Below, one piece after another: positions 10,332-20,502 of a DNA stretch of 64,000 nucleotides. The notes beneath the pieces are model-generated. The model was given only the letters and a program-made list of their open reading frames with translations. It did no database searches and was not told where the DNA came from. Numbering within the stretch: position 1 is the first letter of the stretch; each line of letters starts with the position of its first letter. The stretch is from Marinobacter panjinensis (lineage in GTDB: Bacteria > Pseudomonadota > Gammaproteobacteria > Pseudomonadales > Oleiphilaceae): contig NZ_SZYH01000001.1 of the NCBI RefSeq assembly GCF_005298175.1, positions 2,728,001-2,792,000 of the forward strand. The letters are read 5' to 3'. Position numbers and translations under genes: made by a program.

Positions 10332-13300
10332 TCCTTTGATTGCGGCGCGGCAGCTACCCCGCGGCCGCCGGCGGAATGACTGGCCTGTTTCTCGAGTTCA
10401 AGCTCAACGGCATTGGTGGACTTGGCGAACCGTGCCAACAAGTTATAGAGCACGGGAATAATGAACAGGGTCAGGGTGGTGGCAAAGATCAGCCCGCCAA
10501 GGATGACAATGCCGATGGACGCGCGGCTTTCAGCGCCTGCACCGGTTGCCAGCACAAGCGGCACCGCCCCGAAGACGGTGGAAATCGTCGTCATCAATAC
10601 CGGACGGAAGCGCAGTATTGCACCTTCCAGGATGGCCTCACGCACTTCGTAACCTTTATCCCGCAGCTGGTTGGCAAACTCCACAATCAGTATCCCGTTC
10701 TTGGCCATCAGCCCCAGCAACATGATGATACCTATCTGGCTGTAGATATTCAGAGTAATGCCGGAGAAAAACAGCGCATAGAGCGCGCCGGTCACCGCCA
10801 GCGGCACCGAGAGCATGATGATAATCGGGTGAATCCAGCTTTCGAACTGCGCTGCCAGCACCAGGAAGACAATCACGAAAGCCAGCCCGAAAGTAACGTA
10901 GATCGCCGCCGAGGAATCCTGGAACTCCCGGCTCAGGCCTTTGTAACTGACCCGTGCCTCAGGCGGCAGGTTATCCACCGCCAGGTTGTTGAGGTAGGTC
11001 AGCGCCGAGCCCAGATCATAGCCGTCTGCAAGGGAGCCGCTGATAACCACCGCAGGCAAACGGTCAATCCGCCGCAGATCAGGATTTGCCCCCACTTCTT
11101 CAATGGTTACCAGTGCTTCCAGGGGAATCAGGTCGCCACCCTGTCGTGGTCGCACAAATACGCGCCCGAGATCGTTGGGTGTGGCCCGGTCGATTTCCGA
11201 CGCCTGCACGATAACATCGTACTCCCGGCCACGATCCAGATAGGTCGTTACCTGCCGTGAAGCCAGCATGGTTTGCAGGGTCAGACCCACGTCTTCCACC
11301 GTTACGTCAAGATCCGCAGCCCGCTCCCGATCAATGGTGACATTCAGTTCCGGGCGGGTGAGCTCGAAGTCGGTTTCCAGGCTTAGGAGGTTGGGATTTT
11401 CCTTCGCCCGTTCAACGATCTCCTCACTCCAGGCCTGCACTGATTCGTAATCCGAGCCACCAATGACAAACTCCACCGGTTGATTGAAGCCGCGCTGGCC
11501 CAGGCCCGGGGGATTGACCGCCACGGACCGCACGCCGGGAATACTCTCCAGTTTTCCGCGCAACTCGCTGGTGATTTCCTGCTGCTTGATCTCCCGCTCG
11601 TCCCAGGGCGCCAGGCCCATGATCATGAAGGCATTGTCCGCTTCGTTGCGGAACCCGACGATGGAGAGCAGCCGGTTGGCACTGCCGTCCTCCAGGTAGG
11701 GCAGCAACAGCTTTTCGGCCTTGAGGACATGGTGGTCGGTGTATTGCACCGTGGAACCCCGAGGTGCGCTGGTAGGCATGATGATGATACCGCGGTCTTC
11801 GGTAGGAGCCAGTTCCTGAGGTAGTTTCGGGAATACCACCACCGCCATGATCAGCCCCACCGTACCAAGGCCCAGCAACAGTCCCGGCTGGCGCAGGGAG
11901 AACCGCAGGATTCGGGCATAGCCATTGGTAAGCCCGTTAAGGGCTCGCTCGCTGGCAGCCCACAGGCGATGACCTTCTTCGGTTTCGGGACTGTGTTTCA
12001 GCCACTTGGAACACAGCATTGGCGTCAGGGTAAGCGCCACGATGCTGGACACCACCACGGCCGCCGCCAGAGTGAAGCCGAATTCGGCAAACAGACGGCC
12101 AACGTTGCCCCCCATGAAAGAGATAGGCACGAACACGGCAATCAGCGTCAGGGTGGTGGCAATAACCGCAAACGCCACCTGACGCGCACCACGATAGGCC
12201 GCCAACAGGGGCGGTTCACCGTCGTCTATGCGCCGCTGGATGTTCTCAAGCATAACGATGGCATCGTCCACCACCAGGCCGATGGCAAGAATCACCGCCA
12301 GCAGGGTCAGCACGTTGATGGAGAACCCGAGCGCGCCCAGACCGATAAACGCCCCGATGACAGCAACCGGTATGGTCACCGCCGGAATCAGTGTCGCTCG
12401 CCAGGAACGCAGGAACATGAAGATAACGAGGATGACCAGAGACACTGCAATGGCCAGGGTGACGATAACCTCCTTGATTGAGGCGCGGATAAAGATGGAT
12501 TCGTCATAGCTTTCAGCGATGGTAACCTCAGGAGGGAGGGTATCGCGGATCCGGTCCAGTTCCGCCCTGACCAAATCCGACACCGCCACGGTGTTGGACT
12601 TGGACTGGCGAATGACACCCATACCAATGGCGGTCTGACCGTTGGCCCGCAAGCGGCTGGTGTCAGACTCAACGCCCATCTGCACATTGGCCACCTCGCC
12701 GAGTCGCAGCAGATCGTTGCCGTCACGACGAATCACCAGATTGCGGAATTCCTCCACCTCCGACAGGCGTCCCTTGGCGCGCACCGTGAAGTCGCGGGTG
12801 GCGGATTCCACCGAGCCGGCGGGCAGTTCCACGTTGTTTGATCGCAGCGCCTGCTCCACTTCCGAGACGGTTATGTCCCGTGCCGCCAGACGCTCCCGGT
12901 CCAGCCACACCCGGATGGCATAACGGCGCTCACCGCCAATACGAACATCGGCCACGCCATCAAGTACGGAAAGCCGGTCCGCCAGCACCCGGTCGGCGAA
13001 ATCGCTGAGCTCGGCACTGTCCCAGACATCACTGCGCAGGGTGATCCACATCATCGGGCGGGCATCGGAATCCGCTTTACTCACCACCGGTGGATCTGCT
13101 TCCTCGGGCAGGTCACTGGCCACCCGGGCAACCGCATCCCGGACATCATTGGCAGCAATATCCACATTGCGAGAGGTATTGAATTCGATGGAGGTACGGG
13201 ACTCACCCTGTTCGGTGCTGGATTCGATGGAGCGAATGCCCTCAATGCCACTGATAGCACCCTCAACCACCTGGGTGATCTGGGTATCCACCACTTCTGC

Positions 13301-13465
13301 CGCCGCGCCAATGTAATCGGTAGAAATGGAAACCACCGGCGGATCAATGTCTGGGTATTCGCGCACCGGCAGGCCCCGCAGGGCGGCAAGACCGAAAACC
13401 AGGATCAAGAGGCTGATAACGGTGGCGAAAACCGGCCGTTTGATGGAAATGTCCGAGAGAATCAT
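10316..13465 (-). CDS. RND family efflux pump inner-membrane permease
   Basis: This 1049-residue HAE1-type resistance-nodulation-division permease exports hydrophobic or amphipathic compounds using the proton gradient. It opens MILSDISIKRPVFATVISLL, and twelve membrane segments are arranged in two homologous halves with large periplasmic loops. The proton-relay pair is present as Asp400-Asp401 in GLVVDDAIVMLEN, matching the AcrB pair in family alignments. It is encoded three bases after the adaptor gene. No outer-membrane channel gene is in this window, so it probably uses a TolC-like protein encoded elsewhere. The substrate is unknown. Confidence 0.93.
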   Translation of the reverse strand: MILSDISIKRPVFATVISLLILVFGLAALRGLPVREYPDIDPPVVSISTDYIGAAAEVVDTQITQVVEGAISGIEGIRSIESSTEQGESRTSIEFNTSRNVDIAANDVRDAVARVASDLPEEADPPVVSKADSDARPMMWITLRSDVWDSAELSDFADRVLADRLSVLDGVADVRIGGERRYAIRVWLDRERLAARDITVSEVEQALRSNNVELPAGSVESATRDFTVRAKGRLSEVEEFRNLVIRRDGNDLLRLGEVANVQMGVESDTSRLRANGQTAIGMGVIRQSKSNTVAVSDLVRAELDRIRDTLPPEVTIAESYDESIFIRASIKEVIVTLAIAVSLVILVIFMFLRSWRATLIPAVTIPVAVIGAFIGLGALGFSINVLTLLAVILAIGLVVDDAIVMLENIQRRIDDGEPPLLAAYRGARQVAFAVIATTLTLIAVFVPISFMGGNVGRLFAEFGFTLAAAVVVSSIVALTLTPMLCSKWLKHSPETEEGHRLWAASERALNGLTNGYARILRFSLRQPGLLLGLGTVGLIMAVVVFPKLPQELAPTEDRGIIIMPTSAPRGSTVQYTDHHVLKAEKLLLPYLEDGSANRLLSIVGFRNEADNAFMIMGLAPWDEREIKQQEITSELRGKLESIPGVRSVAVNPPGLGQRGFNQPVEFVIGGSDYESVQAWSEEIVERAKENPNLLSLETDFELTRPELNVTIDRERAADLDVTVEDVGLTLQTMLASRQVTTYLDRGREYDVIVQASEIDRATPNDLGRVFVRPRQGGDLIPLEALVTIEEVGANPDLRRIDRLPAVVISGSLADGYDLGSALTYLNNLAVDNLPPEARVSYKGLSREFQDSSAAIYVTFGLAFVIVFLVLAAQFESWIHPIIIMLSVPLAVTGALYALFFSGITLNIYSQIGIIMLLGLMAKNGILIVEFANQLRDKGYEVREAILEGAILRFRPVLMTTISTVFGAVPLVLATGAGAESRASIGIVILGGLIFATTLTLFIIPVLYNLLARFAKSTNAVELELEKQASHSAGGRGVAAAPQSKEMDKF

Positions 13466-13468
13466 GGA

Positions 13469-14563
13469 TCAGGACTCCCGGGACCTGGCAAATCGGTTTT
13501 CCGGAATCGCCTTGTCGTCATCCACCACATCAATACGCTCGCCACTGCTGAGGCGGTCCTGGCCGGTGATTATCACCCGGTCCTCCCGGGACAGTCCCGC
13601 GGACACTTCCACCCAGCCCGGGGACCTCGAGCCCAGGGCGACTGAGACCCGGCGGGCAACACCATCCTCTGCAATAAAGACATACTTGTCGGCACCGCGA
13701 ATCATCACCGCCTGCTCGGGGATCACCAGCGCTTCCCGTTCCCGCAGGGTCAGGTTAGCGCCCATGAACTGCCCCGGGCGCAGTTTGCCATCGGGATTGT
13801 CGATCACCGCCCGCACCGGTAACGTTCGGCTGAGTTCGTTGATCCGCGTGCCCAGTTCCACCAGTTCACCCTTGAAACTCTCATCGGGATAAGCCGGCGA
13901 GGTTCCACGAACCCTCTGCCCGATCTGTATCTGGCCGAGAAAGCGCTCGGGTATGGAAAAGCCCAGCTCCATGCGATCTGTTGAATCGAGGGTGGCAACC
14001 GAGGTTCCGGCAGCAAGATAGGTACCGAGGCTGATATCGCTGAGACCGATCACACCCTCAAAAGGCGCTTCAATCCGGTGGTTGTCGAGACGGATCCGGG
14101 CTGATTCCCGCTGGGCCTCAGCCACATCCATGGCCGTGCGGAGCTCATCCACCTGGGACCGGGAAATACTGTTGTTGGCCTGCAGCCGTTGTGCCCGTTC
14201 AAACTGACGCCGGGCATCCGCCAGGGTGGCTTCCGCCACCTGCAGATCGGCCCTGGCCTGACGATCATCAAGGCGAAGCAACAACTGGCCGCGACTGACC
14301 CGCTTGCTGCTGTCGAGGTTCATTTCCACCACGCGGCCGCTAACCTCGGTAGTCAGTTCAACCTGCTCAAGGGCCCGCAGGTTACCGACGGCGTTTACGG
14401 AATCCCGTACCAGCTCCATGCCGGGGCTGATCGCGTTCACCTTGCTTGCGCGGCGTTCCGTCTGTGCACTCTCAGAGTCTTCCTGGGCCAAGTAGTGCCA
14501 GGAAAAAGCGCCTCCAGCGGCCAGGACTACCAGTACCAGGGCGATCAGCCATTGCTTAACCAT
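13469..14563 (-). CDS. RND efflux periplasmic adaptor (membrane fusion protein)
   Basis: This 364-residue adaptor bridges the inner-membrane pump to an outer-membrane channel. One N-terminal membrane anchor (about residues 5-22) is present. No lipobox cysteine is seen, so it is anchored by the helix and not by lipid. The lipoyl half-motifs flank a coiled-coil hairpin rich in alanine, arginine and glutamine (about residues 105-160), followed by beta-barrel and membrane-proximal domains. It lies three bases upstream of the pump gene in a two-gene operon. Confidence 0.92.
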   Translation of the reverse strand: MVKQWLIALVLVVLAAGGAFSWHYLAQEDSESAQTERRASKVNAISPGMELVRDSVNAVGNLRALEQVELTTEVSGRVVEMNLDSSKRVSRGQLLLRLDDRQARADLQVAEATLADARRQFERAQRLQANNSISRSQVDELRTAMDVAEAQRESARIRLDNHRIEAPFEGVIGLSDISLGTYLAAGTSVATLDSTDRMELGFSIPERFLGQIQIGQRVRGTSPAYPDESFKGELVELGTRINELSRTLPVRAVIDNPDGKLRPGQFMGANLTLREREALVIPEQAVMIRGADKYVFIAEDGVARRVSVALGSRSPGWVEVSAGLSREDRVIITGQDRLSSGERIDVVDDDKAIPENRFARSRES

Positions 14564-14585
14564 AATCGTCTCATTCAGAGTGTTG

Positions 14586-15146
14586 TTACTTCCTGCTGAT
14601 CACCAGCACAATTTCGCCCACTTCGATTCCCCACTTACTCATGGTGGTCTGGTTAATCAATGTGTCGGGTGTGATCAGGTACATCCAGTCATCCATGCGG
14701 ACGTCAATGGTGCCGTCACCGTATGACACCCGCAGGACATAATTCATATTGATGGCGTTACCCTGCCATCGCATGGTGCCTGGCTCCACCACATCCCCGG
14801 CATCAGCGTGCAGGGCACCGTTGTCCGGTGTCAGCGTCCAGACCCGGGTCTGCACCTCGCCATCGTCAAAGCGGAATTCTTCATCCAGCGTGCCAACACC
14901 GTTGCTGTCCCAGCTGGCGGAAATATCCGCATCAAACGTACGGATCACCTCGCCTGAGAAATTCTTGACCACCCCCCGGGCGTAAAGTTCGCCGGTGAAG
15001 AATTCCTGGGGCGTCAGTACCGGCTCACGATCCTTGTAGTCTTCCAGCGCTGGCCCGGCACAGCCAACGAGCAGGGCTGTGGATAACAATAACCACAGAC
15101 AGCGGGGCAAACCAGTAATGGCCATCAATCCGGCTGAACTTTGCAT
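14586..15146 (-). CDS. DUF3833-family lipoprotein
   Basis: The 186-residue protein has a lipoprotein signal: a hydrophobic stretch LWLLLSTALLVGC precedes the lipidated Cys, followed by AGPALEDY. The remainder matches the character of the DUF3833 family: a beta-rich lipocalin-like fold with a DGTIDVRMDDWMYLI segment. The start at 15146 has an AGGAG ribosome site ten bases upstream, and longer in-frame starts lack one. It precedes the adaptor gene by 22 bases on the same strand, so co-transcription with the efflux pair is possible. The molecular function is not known. Confidence 0.8.
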   Translation of the reverse strand: MQSSAGLMAITGLPRCLWLLLSTALLVGCAGPALEDYKDREPVLTPQEFFTGELYARGVVKNFSGEVIRTFDADISASWDSNGVGTLDEEFRFDDGEVQTRVWTLTPDNGALHADAGDVVEPGTMRWQGNAINMNYVLRVSYGDGTIDVRMDDWMYLITPDTLINQTTMSKWGIEVGEIVLVISRK

Positions 15147-15389
15147 GACTTTTACACTCCTGGACGGTTCGGAATCGGTTACGGGCTCCACAAATACGCC
15201 AGCCGCATCGTTATCGATCATTACCGAACCCGCCCTGACCAGCTCCGTCATTTCAGCCAATTGTCCATTCTGACACCGGCAATAGCGATTTCCGTCAATG
15301 GCAGGTTGCCGGCAATGCCGTAAAACATAAAGCAACGGAAGGCTGATGACCTTCGCCAACGCTGCAAACAGAACCACAGAGGTATTGCC

Positions 15390-17210
15390 ATGCCGGTTTA
15401 CAAGGCGCCCCTGCGCGACATGAAATTTCTGCTCAACGAGGTGTTCGACTACCCCGGACACTATACCCGGCTCCAGAGCGGCGAAAACGCCACCCCCGAT
15501 ATCGTTGACGCCATACTCAACGAGTGCGGCCGGTTTTGTGAAGAGGTGCTGAGCCCGCTCTACCAGAGCGGTGACGAAGAAGGCTGTAACCTGGAAAATG
15601 GTGAAGTTACCACCCCGAAGGGCTATCCCGAGGCCTATCAGCAATACGCCATGGGCGGGTGGCAGGGTCTCTCAGCACCGGAGGAATATGGTGGTCAGGG
15701 TCTCCCCGCTTCCATGGGACTGTTAAAACAGGAAATGATGGGAACCGCCAACTGGCCTTTCTCCATGTACCCCGGCCTGTCCATGGGCGCCATGAACACC
15801 ATTTTCCTCCACGGCAGTGAGGAACAGAAACAGGCTTACCTGACACCGCTTACCGAAGGCCGCTGGGGTGGCACCATGTGCCTCACGGAACCCCAGTGCG
15901 GCACGGATCTCGGACAGATCAGAACCAGAGCGCAGCCTCAGAAAGATGGCAGCTACAAGCTTTCCGGTACCAAGATTTTTATTTCGTCCGGTGACCATGA
16001 CCTGACCGAAAACATTGTCCACATTGTGCTGGCGCGTTTACCCGACGCTCCCAAGGGCACCCGGGGTATCAGCCTGTTTATCGTGCCCAAATTCCTGCCG
16101 GACGGTGACGGTGATGTTGGCGAGCGCAACGGTGTGACCTGCGCCAGTCTGGAAAAGAAAATGGGCATCAAGGCGTCGGCCACCTGTGTACTGAATTTCG
16201 ACGACGCCACCGGCTTTCTGATCGGCCCGGAGAACGAAGGCCTGAACTGCATGTTCACCTTTATGAACACCGCCCGTATCGGTACCGCCATCCAGGGTGT
16301 GGGGCCGGCGGAGCTGTCTTACCAGTGGGCTCTGGCCTACGCCAAAGAGCGCCGCTCCATGCGGGCGCTGTCTGGCAAAAAAGAACCGGACCAACCAGCA
16401 GATGCGCTTATTCACCACGCCGACGTTCGCCGTATGTTGCTGACCCAGAAAGCCATCGCCGAGGGAGGCCGAGCGATGCTGTATTACGCCGCCCGCCTGG
16501 CGGACCATATGGTGGAAGGCCACACCACCGGCGACGACAAAAAGGCCGAGGCCTACGACGACAAGCTGGGCTTCCTTACCCCGATATTGAAAGGCTTCTT
16601 GACCGAACTGGGTAATGAAGCCGCCAACCTGGGCGTACAGGTTTTCGGCGGCCACGGTTACATCCGTGAACACGGTATGGAGCAGATTGTCCGGGACACC
16701 CGTATTGCCACACTTTATGAGGGCACCACCGGTATCCAGGCACTGGACCTGTTGGGCCGTAAGGTATTGCTGATGACCCGGGGCGGGGCAGTCAGGGAGT
16801 TCACCCTCAGGGTTGCCAACTTTGCCCGCAAGACCCTGACTGATAAACGGGTGCGTCCTTTCGCCGTAGAGTTGCTCAAACTGACCGCCCAGTGGAATCT
16901 GTTGACGGTTCGCCTGATGCTGGCCGCCCGCAAGGACCGCGACATGGTCAGCTCGGCCGCCAATGACTTCCTGATGTACAGCGGTTACGTCACCATGGCT
17001 TACATGTGGGCTCGCATGGCCGCCGTCGCCTCCGACAAACTCGACAAGGGCGGGGCCGACTCGGAAGAGTTCTATCGCGCCAAGCTGGCGACGGCGGAAT
17101 TCTACTATGAGCGTCTGTTGCCCAGAGCCCAGGCCCATGCCACCAGCATGCTCAGCCCCAGCAAAAACCTGATGCAGCTGGGTGCGGAGGATATGAGTTT
17201 TATCGGCTAA
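15390..17210 (+). CDS. Acyl-CoA dehydrogenase, long form with C-terminal domain
   Basis: The 606-residue FAD-dependent acyl-CoA dehydrogenase carries out the first oxidation step of fatty acid beta-oxidation. The N-terminal helical domain, the middle beta domain (MCLTEPQCGTDLGQIRTRA, about residues 165-183) and the C-terminal helical domain are visible. The YEGTTGIQALDLLGRK segment carries the catalytic glutamate of this family. About 130 extra C-terminal residues match the large bacterial form that handles medium or long chains. It stands alone on the plus strand, divergent from the lipoprotein, and overlaps the next minus-strand gene tail-to-tail by 11 bases. Confidence 0.93.
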   Translation: MPVYKAPLRDMKFLLNEVFDYPGHYTRLQSGENATPDIVDAILNECGRFCEEVLSPLYQSGDEEGCNLENGEVTTPKGYPEAYQQYAMGGWQGLSAPEEYGGQGLPASMGLLKQEMMGTANWPFSMYPGLSMGAMNTIFLHGSEEQKQAYLTPLTEGRWGGTMCLTEPQCGTDLGQIRTRAQPQKDGSYKLSGTKIFISSGDHDLTENIVHIVLARLPDAPKGTRGISLFIVPKFLPDGDGDVGERNGVTCASLEKKMGIKASATCVLNFDDATGFLIGPENEGLNCMFTFMNTARIGTAIQGVGPAELSYQWALAYAKERRSMRALSGKKEPDQPADALIHHADVRRMLLTQKAIAEGGRAMLYYAARLADHMVEGHTTGDDKKAEAYDDKLGFLTPILKGFLTELGNEAANLGVQVFGGHGYIREHGMEQIVRDTRIATLYEGTTGIQALDLLGRKVLLMTRGGAVREFTLRVANFARKTLTDKRVRPFAVELLKLTAQWNLLTVRLMLAARKDRDMVSSAANDFLMYSGYVTMAYMWARMAAVASDKLDKGGADSEEFYRAKLATAEFYYERLLPRAQAHATSMLSPSKNLMQLGAEDMSFIG

Positions 17211-19545
17211 ACGTTCTGGGCATGCCGAAATAATCTCCCTGAGAAAAGTCGATGCCCAAATCGCATACCCGCTCCTGAACGGCCTCATTGTGGACAAATT
17301 CAGCCACCGTGCGGATGTTGAGGCTGCGGGCAAACTGGACAATGCCGCTGGTCACAAGAAACGCGGTGTGATCCTCATGAAGGTTGCAGATCAGGCTGCC
17401 GTCGATTTTTATGTAGTCGACGTTCAGGCTCAGCAAGTGGGAAAAATTGGAGTAGCCGGTGCCAAAATCATCAATGGCAATGTGACAGCCGAAAGGCTTT
17501 ACCTGTTCGATAAAGTGACGGATTTCATCGTAATTGGTAATACCGTCGGATTCCAGAATCTCGAATATCACCCGGTTGCCGATGCCGTAATGGTCCAGTG
17601 CCTCCAGTATCCGGCTCACAGTTTCTGAATCGGTGATGTCGCCGTATGAGAGATTGATAGAAAACTCCTCATCCCGATGGGAAAAACACGCGAAACACTT
17701 CTCGATCATTAACACCGTGATTCTGCGATTCAGACGCAAACGATCGGCAATTTTCACGAACTGGCCAGCACTGATCACACGTCCGTCCGGCTCCACCATC
17801 CGCACCAGACATTCGTATTTGGTCACACGCTGCTGCTGATTGTCGTGAATTGGCTGGAACCAGGGCACCAGGCGGTCATCGTCAATAGCCGCTTTCAGCC
17901 GGTTGGCCCAGTAGAGGTTGGCCTCGTAATTCTCTTCAACTCCCACCGACGGGTCGTATAGCAGATGATGGCGGTTCTGCTCCCGGGCCTGCAGCACCGC
18001 CACCTTGGCCTGGCTGACCAGTTGGTCGGCGGCATCCCCACTCTTCCGGTTTCTTCTGACGGCCATTCCGATCGTGACGTCCAGGGTCAGTGGCTGCTGC
18101 TGCCAATATATCCGCTCTCCATTAACCAGGTGGCGTAGTTGCCCGGCCAACTCGTGGATGGGTTGCTCTTCAAGCAACGGAACGAGAATTGCGAACTCGT
18201 CACCCGGTAGCCGGTAAACCCGCAACACATCCCGTGCCTGCTCATGATTGAAAGCCGTCAAACGCGTGGCAATTGCCAGCAATACATGGTCACCACAGAC
18301 ATTACCGAACAGGCTGTTGATTTCGTTAAAACGGTCCAGATTGATGATCAACAGTGAGACACCACCACGGGTCTGCAAATCCCGTAACAGGCGTACCCGA
18401 TTGGGCAATCCGGTAAGCTCGTCGGTGTAGGATGCCTGCAGTTCCCGGATCAGCTGGATAATCCGGTACAGCAGGTACAGGCTCAGAAGCAGCATCGCTG
18501 AAACGGTACCGACGAGAATACGCTGGTTGGTCCGCTCCATGGGCCGCAGTACTGCATTGATCTCATCCACTGGCACGCCGGCGCCGTAGACCATGCCACC
18601 GGCCGTGGCGGCATAATACAGCTCGTAGGCATCATCACCCACCGTGAGCTTGCGGGTGGTAAGGGCTCTGGCTCCAAAATCGGTATCGCCTGCCAGTTCA
18701 AGCGCAAGAATGGCATCAATCAGAGCCTGCTCCTCCCGGGTATCCTCACCTTTGCTGAGGCTCGACAGATTGCGGTTGTTCCTGTCGTTGAGAAAAGTAA
18801 AGCTGTGCTCGGTGACGGTGATGCGACTGACAACCTCTATGATCTGTTCAGCTGTCCAGGCCGTTGTTGCCAAACCCAGCAGATTGCTCCGCGGGTCGTA
18901 CATCGGGCTTGCCAGGGTCAGTACTACGCGTTCGGTGTTGAGATCGTAATAGATCGCGGACCAGTATACTTCGCCTGCGTTGTCCGGAGTCGATGCCCAT
19001 TCTGACCCGAGGGTGCGACTGAACCAGGCTGCATTACGGTAGTTCCGGAGCCGGCTTTCCATATCCAGCCGTTTCAGCGCCGGGTCATCAGCGTTCCGGA
19101 TAAAGTACGGCATATAACCCTCGCCGGGGCCAGAAAAGACACCGGGTTCAAACCACACGCCGCCGCCGGCGGCCCCCTCAAAATCCTGCAAATGGTCTCT
19201 GAGGGCGTTTTCCAGACGGGCCCGGAGAATGGAACGGTCAGTCTCGGACAGATCGCTCTCTGCCAGTGAATGAAAGCTCTCTCCGACATTTGCCAGAGTC
19301 GTTGTATAACCGGCCAGTGCTGACTGACGTGCGTTGATGCGCATCAGACCGGCACTGACGACTTCATGAATCTGCTGACGCCGGAGCTCGGACAGCGCTT
19401 CCTGAGAGTAATTGAGGTTCAGGCGGGACAGCAACATCATGCCGGCCACAAAGACCAGTATCAACAGGCCCAATAACCACATGACCGACTGTCGGGAAGA
19501 CGGGTTTTTCCAGTAAGGCGGGCGGCGGGGAAACGTTCCCGGCAT
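17200..19545 (-). CDS. Cache-sensor protein with degenerate GGDEF and EAL domains (putative c-di-GMP phosphodiesterase)
   Basis: The 781-residue inner-membrane signalling protein has a transmembrane helix at about 21-40, a large periplasmic Cache-like sensor to about 340, a second helix at about 343-363, then GGDEF and EAL domains. The GGDEF motif reads LPGDEF (446-451), so cyclase activity is unlikely. The EAL motif reads ECLVR (578-582), which keeps the metal-binding glutamate, and DDFGTG (692-697) is intact. Phosphodiesterase activity is therefore plausible. The ligand is unknown. The Sel1 lipoprotein gene lies 24 bases upstream. Confidence 0.9.
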   Translation of the reverse strand: MPGTFPRRPPYWKNPSSRQSVMWLLGLLILVFVAGMMLLSRLNLNYSQEALSELRRQQIHEVVSAGLMRINARQSALAGYTTTLANVGESFHSLAESDLSETDRSILRARLENALRDHLQDFEGAAGGGVWFEPGVFSGPGEGYMPYFIRNADDPALKRLDMESRLRNYRNAAWFSRTLGSEWASTPDNAGEVYWSAIYYDLNTERVVLTLASPMYDPRSNLLGLATTAWTAEQIIEVVSRITVTEHSFTFLNDRNNRNLSSLSKGEDTREEQALIDAILALELAGDTDFGARALTTRKLTVGDDAYELYYAATAGGMVYGAGVPVDEINAVLRPMERTNQRILVGTVSAMLLLSLYLLYRIIQLIRELQASYTDELTGLPNRVRLLRDLQTRGGVSLLIINLDRFNEINSLFGNVCGDHVLLAIATRLTAFNHEQARDVLRVYRLPGDEFAILVPLLEEQPIHELAGQLRHLVNGERIYWQQQPLTLDVTIGMAVRRNRKSGDAADQLVSQAKVAVLQAREQNRHHLLYDPSVGVEENYEANLYWANRLKAAIDDDRLVPWFQPIHDNQQQRVTKYECLVRMVEPDGRVISAGQFVKIADRLRLNRRITVLMIEKCFACFSHRDEEFSINLSYGDITDSETVSRILEALDHYGIGNRVIFEILESDGITNYDEIRHFIEQVKPFGCHIAIDDFGTGYSNFSHLLSLNVDYIKIDGSLICNLHEDHTAFLVTSGIVQFARSLNIRTVAEFVHNEAVQERVCDLGIDFSQGDYFGMPRTFSR

Positions 19546-19569
19546 GAAAAGATATCCTTCGGCGGAGAA

Positions 19570-20424
19570 TCAGGTACCGTCGGCGGGTGTTTGTTCCCGG
19601 TAACGCTCAAGCGCTAGGCGGGCGTCCTTATGCCCCAGGTCAGCTGCCTTGTCATACCAGTATACGGCCTGCTCCGGATTTTGCTCGACTCCACGTCCGG
19701 ACGCATACATCTGGCCCAGAAGATAGGATGCCGGGCCCGATACCAGCGCCGCTTTTTGCGCCCATTCCAGGGCACCGGCGTAATCTTCAAAGGCGTGGGC
19801 AATCATTGCCATATTTGCCTGGGAGCGTGGATCTCCGTTCTCGGCAAATTCGCGGCAGGCTACCTTCGCAGCACTGAAGTTGCGAATGGTGGTCAGCAGG
19901 TAACAGTCACTGAGTGACTGTTCGCGTACTTTTTCGGGCTGGGGGTCGGGCCTGGAGCTTTCTTCGTTGTCATCGGCAACAGCCACCGTTGGCGGTGGTT
20001 CGTTTTGCTGATTCTGCTTTACCCGCTCGGCAAACGCATTCACGTCGGCCGGGCAGGAATAGTTATATCCGGCACGGTAGCGGGAAAGTGTCTGTTCTGT
20101 CGCTGGTTCACCGGCATAATCTTCGGCAATAACCTGGCAGCGGCGATCCCGTTCATGCCGGATTTGCGTGATCACTGGTTCATGATCGGCGTTATCACCA
20201 TGCGCTTTCAGGTAATCCGTAAGCGGGTCGATATAGGGCTGGGCAAACAGTGCCTGACGCTGACGCTCGTAAGGTTCTTCTTCAGGTTGGGTAACGATCG
20301 TCTCTACCGGTTCCTCGGCCCGGGTCTGATCATCCGGCCACGCTTCGAACAAACGTTCGCTATCGATGCCAGCGCATCCCGACAGGATCAATATGGTCAG
20401 AACAGAAATATACCAACGATGCAT
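19570..20424 (-). CDS. Lipoprotein with Sel1-like repeat
   Basis: The 284-residue protein begins MHRWYISVLTILILSGC, with a lipobox and lipidated Cys17. The N-terminal half is acidic and low in complexity. The C-terminal part holds tetratricopeptide-like Sel1 repeats (SYLLGQMYASGRGVEQNPEQ, about 228-250, then AVYWYDKAADLGHKDARLAL). Such repeats mediate protein-protein contacts at the envelope. It is encoded 24 bases upstream of the EAL receptor in the same direction, which suggests a functional pair, but this is inference. Confidence 0.82.
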   Translation of the reverse strand: MHRWYISVLTILILSGCAGIDSERLFEAWPDDQTRAEEPVETIVTQPEEEPYERQRQALFAQPYIDPLTDYLKAHGDNADHEPVITQIRHERDRRCQVIAEDYAGEPATEQTLSRYRAGYNYSCPADVNAFAERVKQNQQNEPPPTVAVADDNEESSRPDPQPEKVREQSLSDCYLLTTIRNFSAAKVACREFAENGDPRSQANMAMIAHAFEDYAGALEWAQKAALVSGPASYLLGQMYASGRGVEQNPEQAVYWYDKAADLGHKDARLALERYREQTPADGT

Positions 20425-20502
20425 TGAAACCTTTTAGCCGTTTTCGGCAATGGAGCGTCCAGTCTCATGTGGAGGAGCACTGACTCAAAGGTTTCCCTGT
20501 GC

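Noticed and set aside
15147-15644. Upstream extension of the DUF3833 lipoprotein frame
   Set aside because: The extension would bury the lipoprotein signal in the middle of the protein, overlap the divergent acyl-CoA dehydrogenase gene and lack a ribosome site.
16038-17342. A 434-codon open frame on the minus strand across the acyl-CoA dehydrogenase gene
   Set aside because: It lies opposite a clear enzyme gene, and the product has the composition of a shadow frame.
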